Shown here: positions 14,222 through 14,747 of the stretch, in pieces | How positions within the stretch are numbered: position 1 is the first letter of the stretch | How the letters are laid out: each line of letters starts with the position of its first letter | Assembly (NCBI GenBank): GCA_964511185.1 | Contig: CAZEDU010000127.1 | Span: forward strand, 1-14,747 | DNA: 14,747 nucleotides | From: CAZEDU01 sp964511185 | GTDB lineage: Bacteria > Myxococcota > Myxococcia > Myxococcales > Myxococcaceae | Direction of reading: 5' to 3' | Notes under the pieces: generated by a model | Seen by the model: the letters and a program-made list of their open reading frames with translations, nothing else | Told to the model about the DNA's origin: nothing | Databases searched by the model: none | Program-made: the position numbers and the translations under genes

Positions 14222-14747
14222 CTAGTCGAGCGCCTGCGCGTACAGCTCCAGCCCGCGGGAGATGGCGCGGTCGAGCGCCGCCACCACCTGCGTCGGCGTG
14301 GGGTTCTCCTTGCGCGGGCGCGAGCCGAACACGCCCACGTTCAGCGCCTTGCCCGTGAAGACGGCCGGCGGGTAACCGCTCTCTTTCAGAATCCAGTCCA
14401 TGACCGCGCGGCACGTCCGGCCGTTTCCGTCGGCGTACGGGTGCACGCTCACCAGCCACTGGTACGCCATCGCCGCGCGCACCACCGGGTGCACGCCGCG
14501 CTGCTTCGCTTTCCGGTTCCAGGTCAGGAACGCCCGGACCTGCGCCTTGACGTCGGCGCCCGCCACGAAGCTCTCCCCCATCACCCCCAAGAACGCCTCG
14601 ACCCCCGCGCCGCGCAGCACGCCGGGCGCCCGCAGCGCGTCGCGCGCGTACCGGTCGCCGTCGCCGCGCGCGAGCGCGTCGATCTTCGAGAGCCGCTCGA
14701 GCGTCATCGGCGCGCCCTGGTCGACCAGCCCGTCGACGTACTGCTCC
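14222..14747 (-). CDS. Fic-domain protein, N-terminus beyond window
   Basis: Fic proteins usually transfer AMP or another nucleotide phosphate from a nucleotide donor to a hydroxyl of a target protein. The active-site loop HPYADGNGRTCR (nt 14408-14443) matches HxFx(D/E)GNGRxxR except for Tyr in place of Phe, with catalytic His and the phosphate-binding Gly/Arg present. FLTWNRKAKQRGVHPVVRAAM supplies the preceding helix. An ATG occurs at 14707, but the frame stays open to the window edge (…YVDGLVDQGAP before it), so the gene is most likely truncated by the edge. An inhibitory (S/T)xxxE(G/N) helix is not visible and, if N-terminal, lies outside. Whether it is a toxin or a housekeeping Fic enzyme cannot be decided; no antitoxin is seen downstream, where queA follows after 42 bp. 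Confidence 0.88.
   Translation of the reverse strand, partial: EQYVDGLVDQGAPMTLERLSKIDALARGDGDRYARDALRAPGVLRGAGVEAFLGVMGESFVAGADVKAQVRAFLTWNRKAKQRGVHPVVRAAMAYQWLVSVHPYADGNGRTCRAVMDWILKESGYPPAVFTGKALNVGVFGSRPRKENPTPTQVVAALDRAISRGLELYAQALD

Overview
The window is high-GC bacterial chromosomal DNA. I infer a Myxococcota (myxobacterial/deltaproteobacterial) source. The reasons are strong G/C third positions in nearly every gene, several small lipoproteins of which two are Cys-rich, a membrane-bound PAS histidine kinase plus a stand-alone receiver, zinc-ribbon/B-box membrane proteins and collagen-like Gly-X-Y repeats. No rRNA, tRNA, CRISPR array, transposase, integrase or phage module was found. 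Two runs of N (6413-6439 and 10624-10633) are assembly gaps inside genes, and both break the reading frame as written.

Right part, all minus strand unless stated. A Fic-domain protein runs off the right edge. It is followed by the queuosine pair queA and tgt, overlapping by 4 bp, and a stand-alone CheY-like receiver. A small Cys-rich lipoprotein lies on the plus strand, tail to tail with the receiver. Then come yajC, secD and secF, the accessory Sec translocase module, with yajC/secD sharing TAATG. secF is followed after 17-29 bp, depending on start, by a lipoprotein with a short collagen-like domain. In many bacteria queA, tgt, yajC, secD and secF are contiguous; here the receiver and the opposite-strand Cys-rich gene split that order.

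Middle: a hybrid-free sensor histidine kinase (MASE1-PAS-HisKA-HATPase), a 13-unit hexanucleotide array in its downstream spacer, and an amidoligase-family enzyme on the minus strand. A plus-strand zinc-ribbon membrane protein converges on the amidoligase.

Left part: a small Cys-rich lipoprotein, then an ArsR-family repressor gene overlapping a gene for a protein with two fused SRPBCC/AHSA1 domains. These two form a compact operon under an AT-rich promoter that overlaps an inverted-repeat operator candidate. The SRPBCC gene overlaps tail to tail with an unrecognised plus-strand gene, whose upstream DNA carries a perfect 16-bp palindrome and a bulged hairpin.

The window is mostly conserved housekeeping genes (queuosine, Sec) set among lineage-specific envelope and signalling genes. 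I do not see a complete, obviously new defence or biosynthetic system. The most unusual items are the collagen-like lipoprotein behind secF, the Cys-repeat lipoprotein and receiver splitting the tgt-yajC junction, the ArsR/double-SRPBCC unit with its operator, and the hexamer array.
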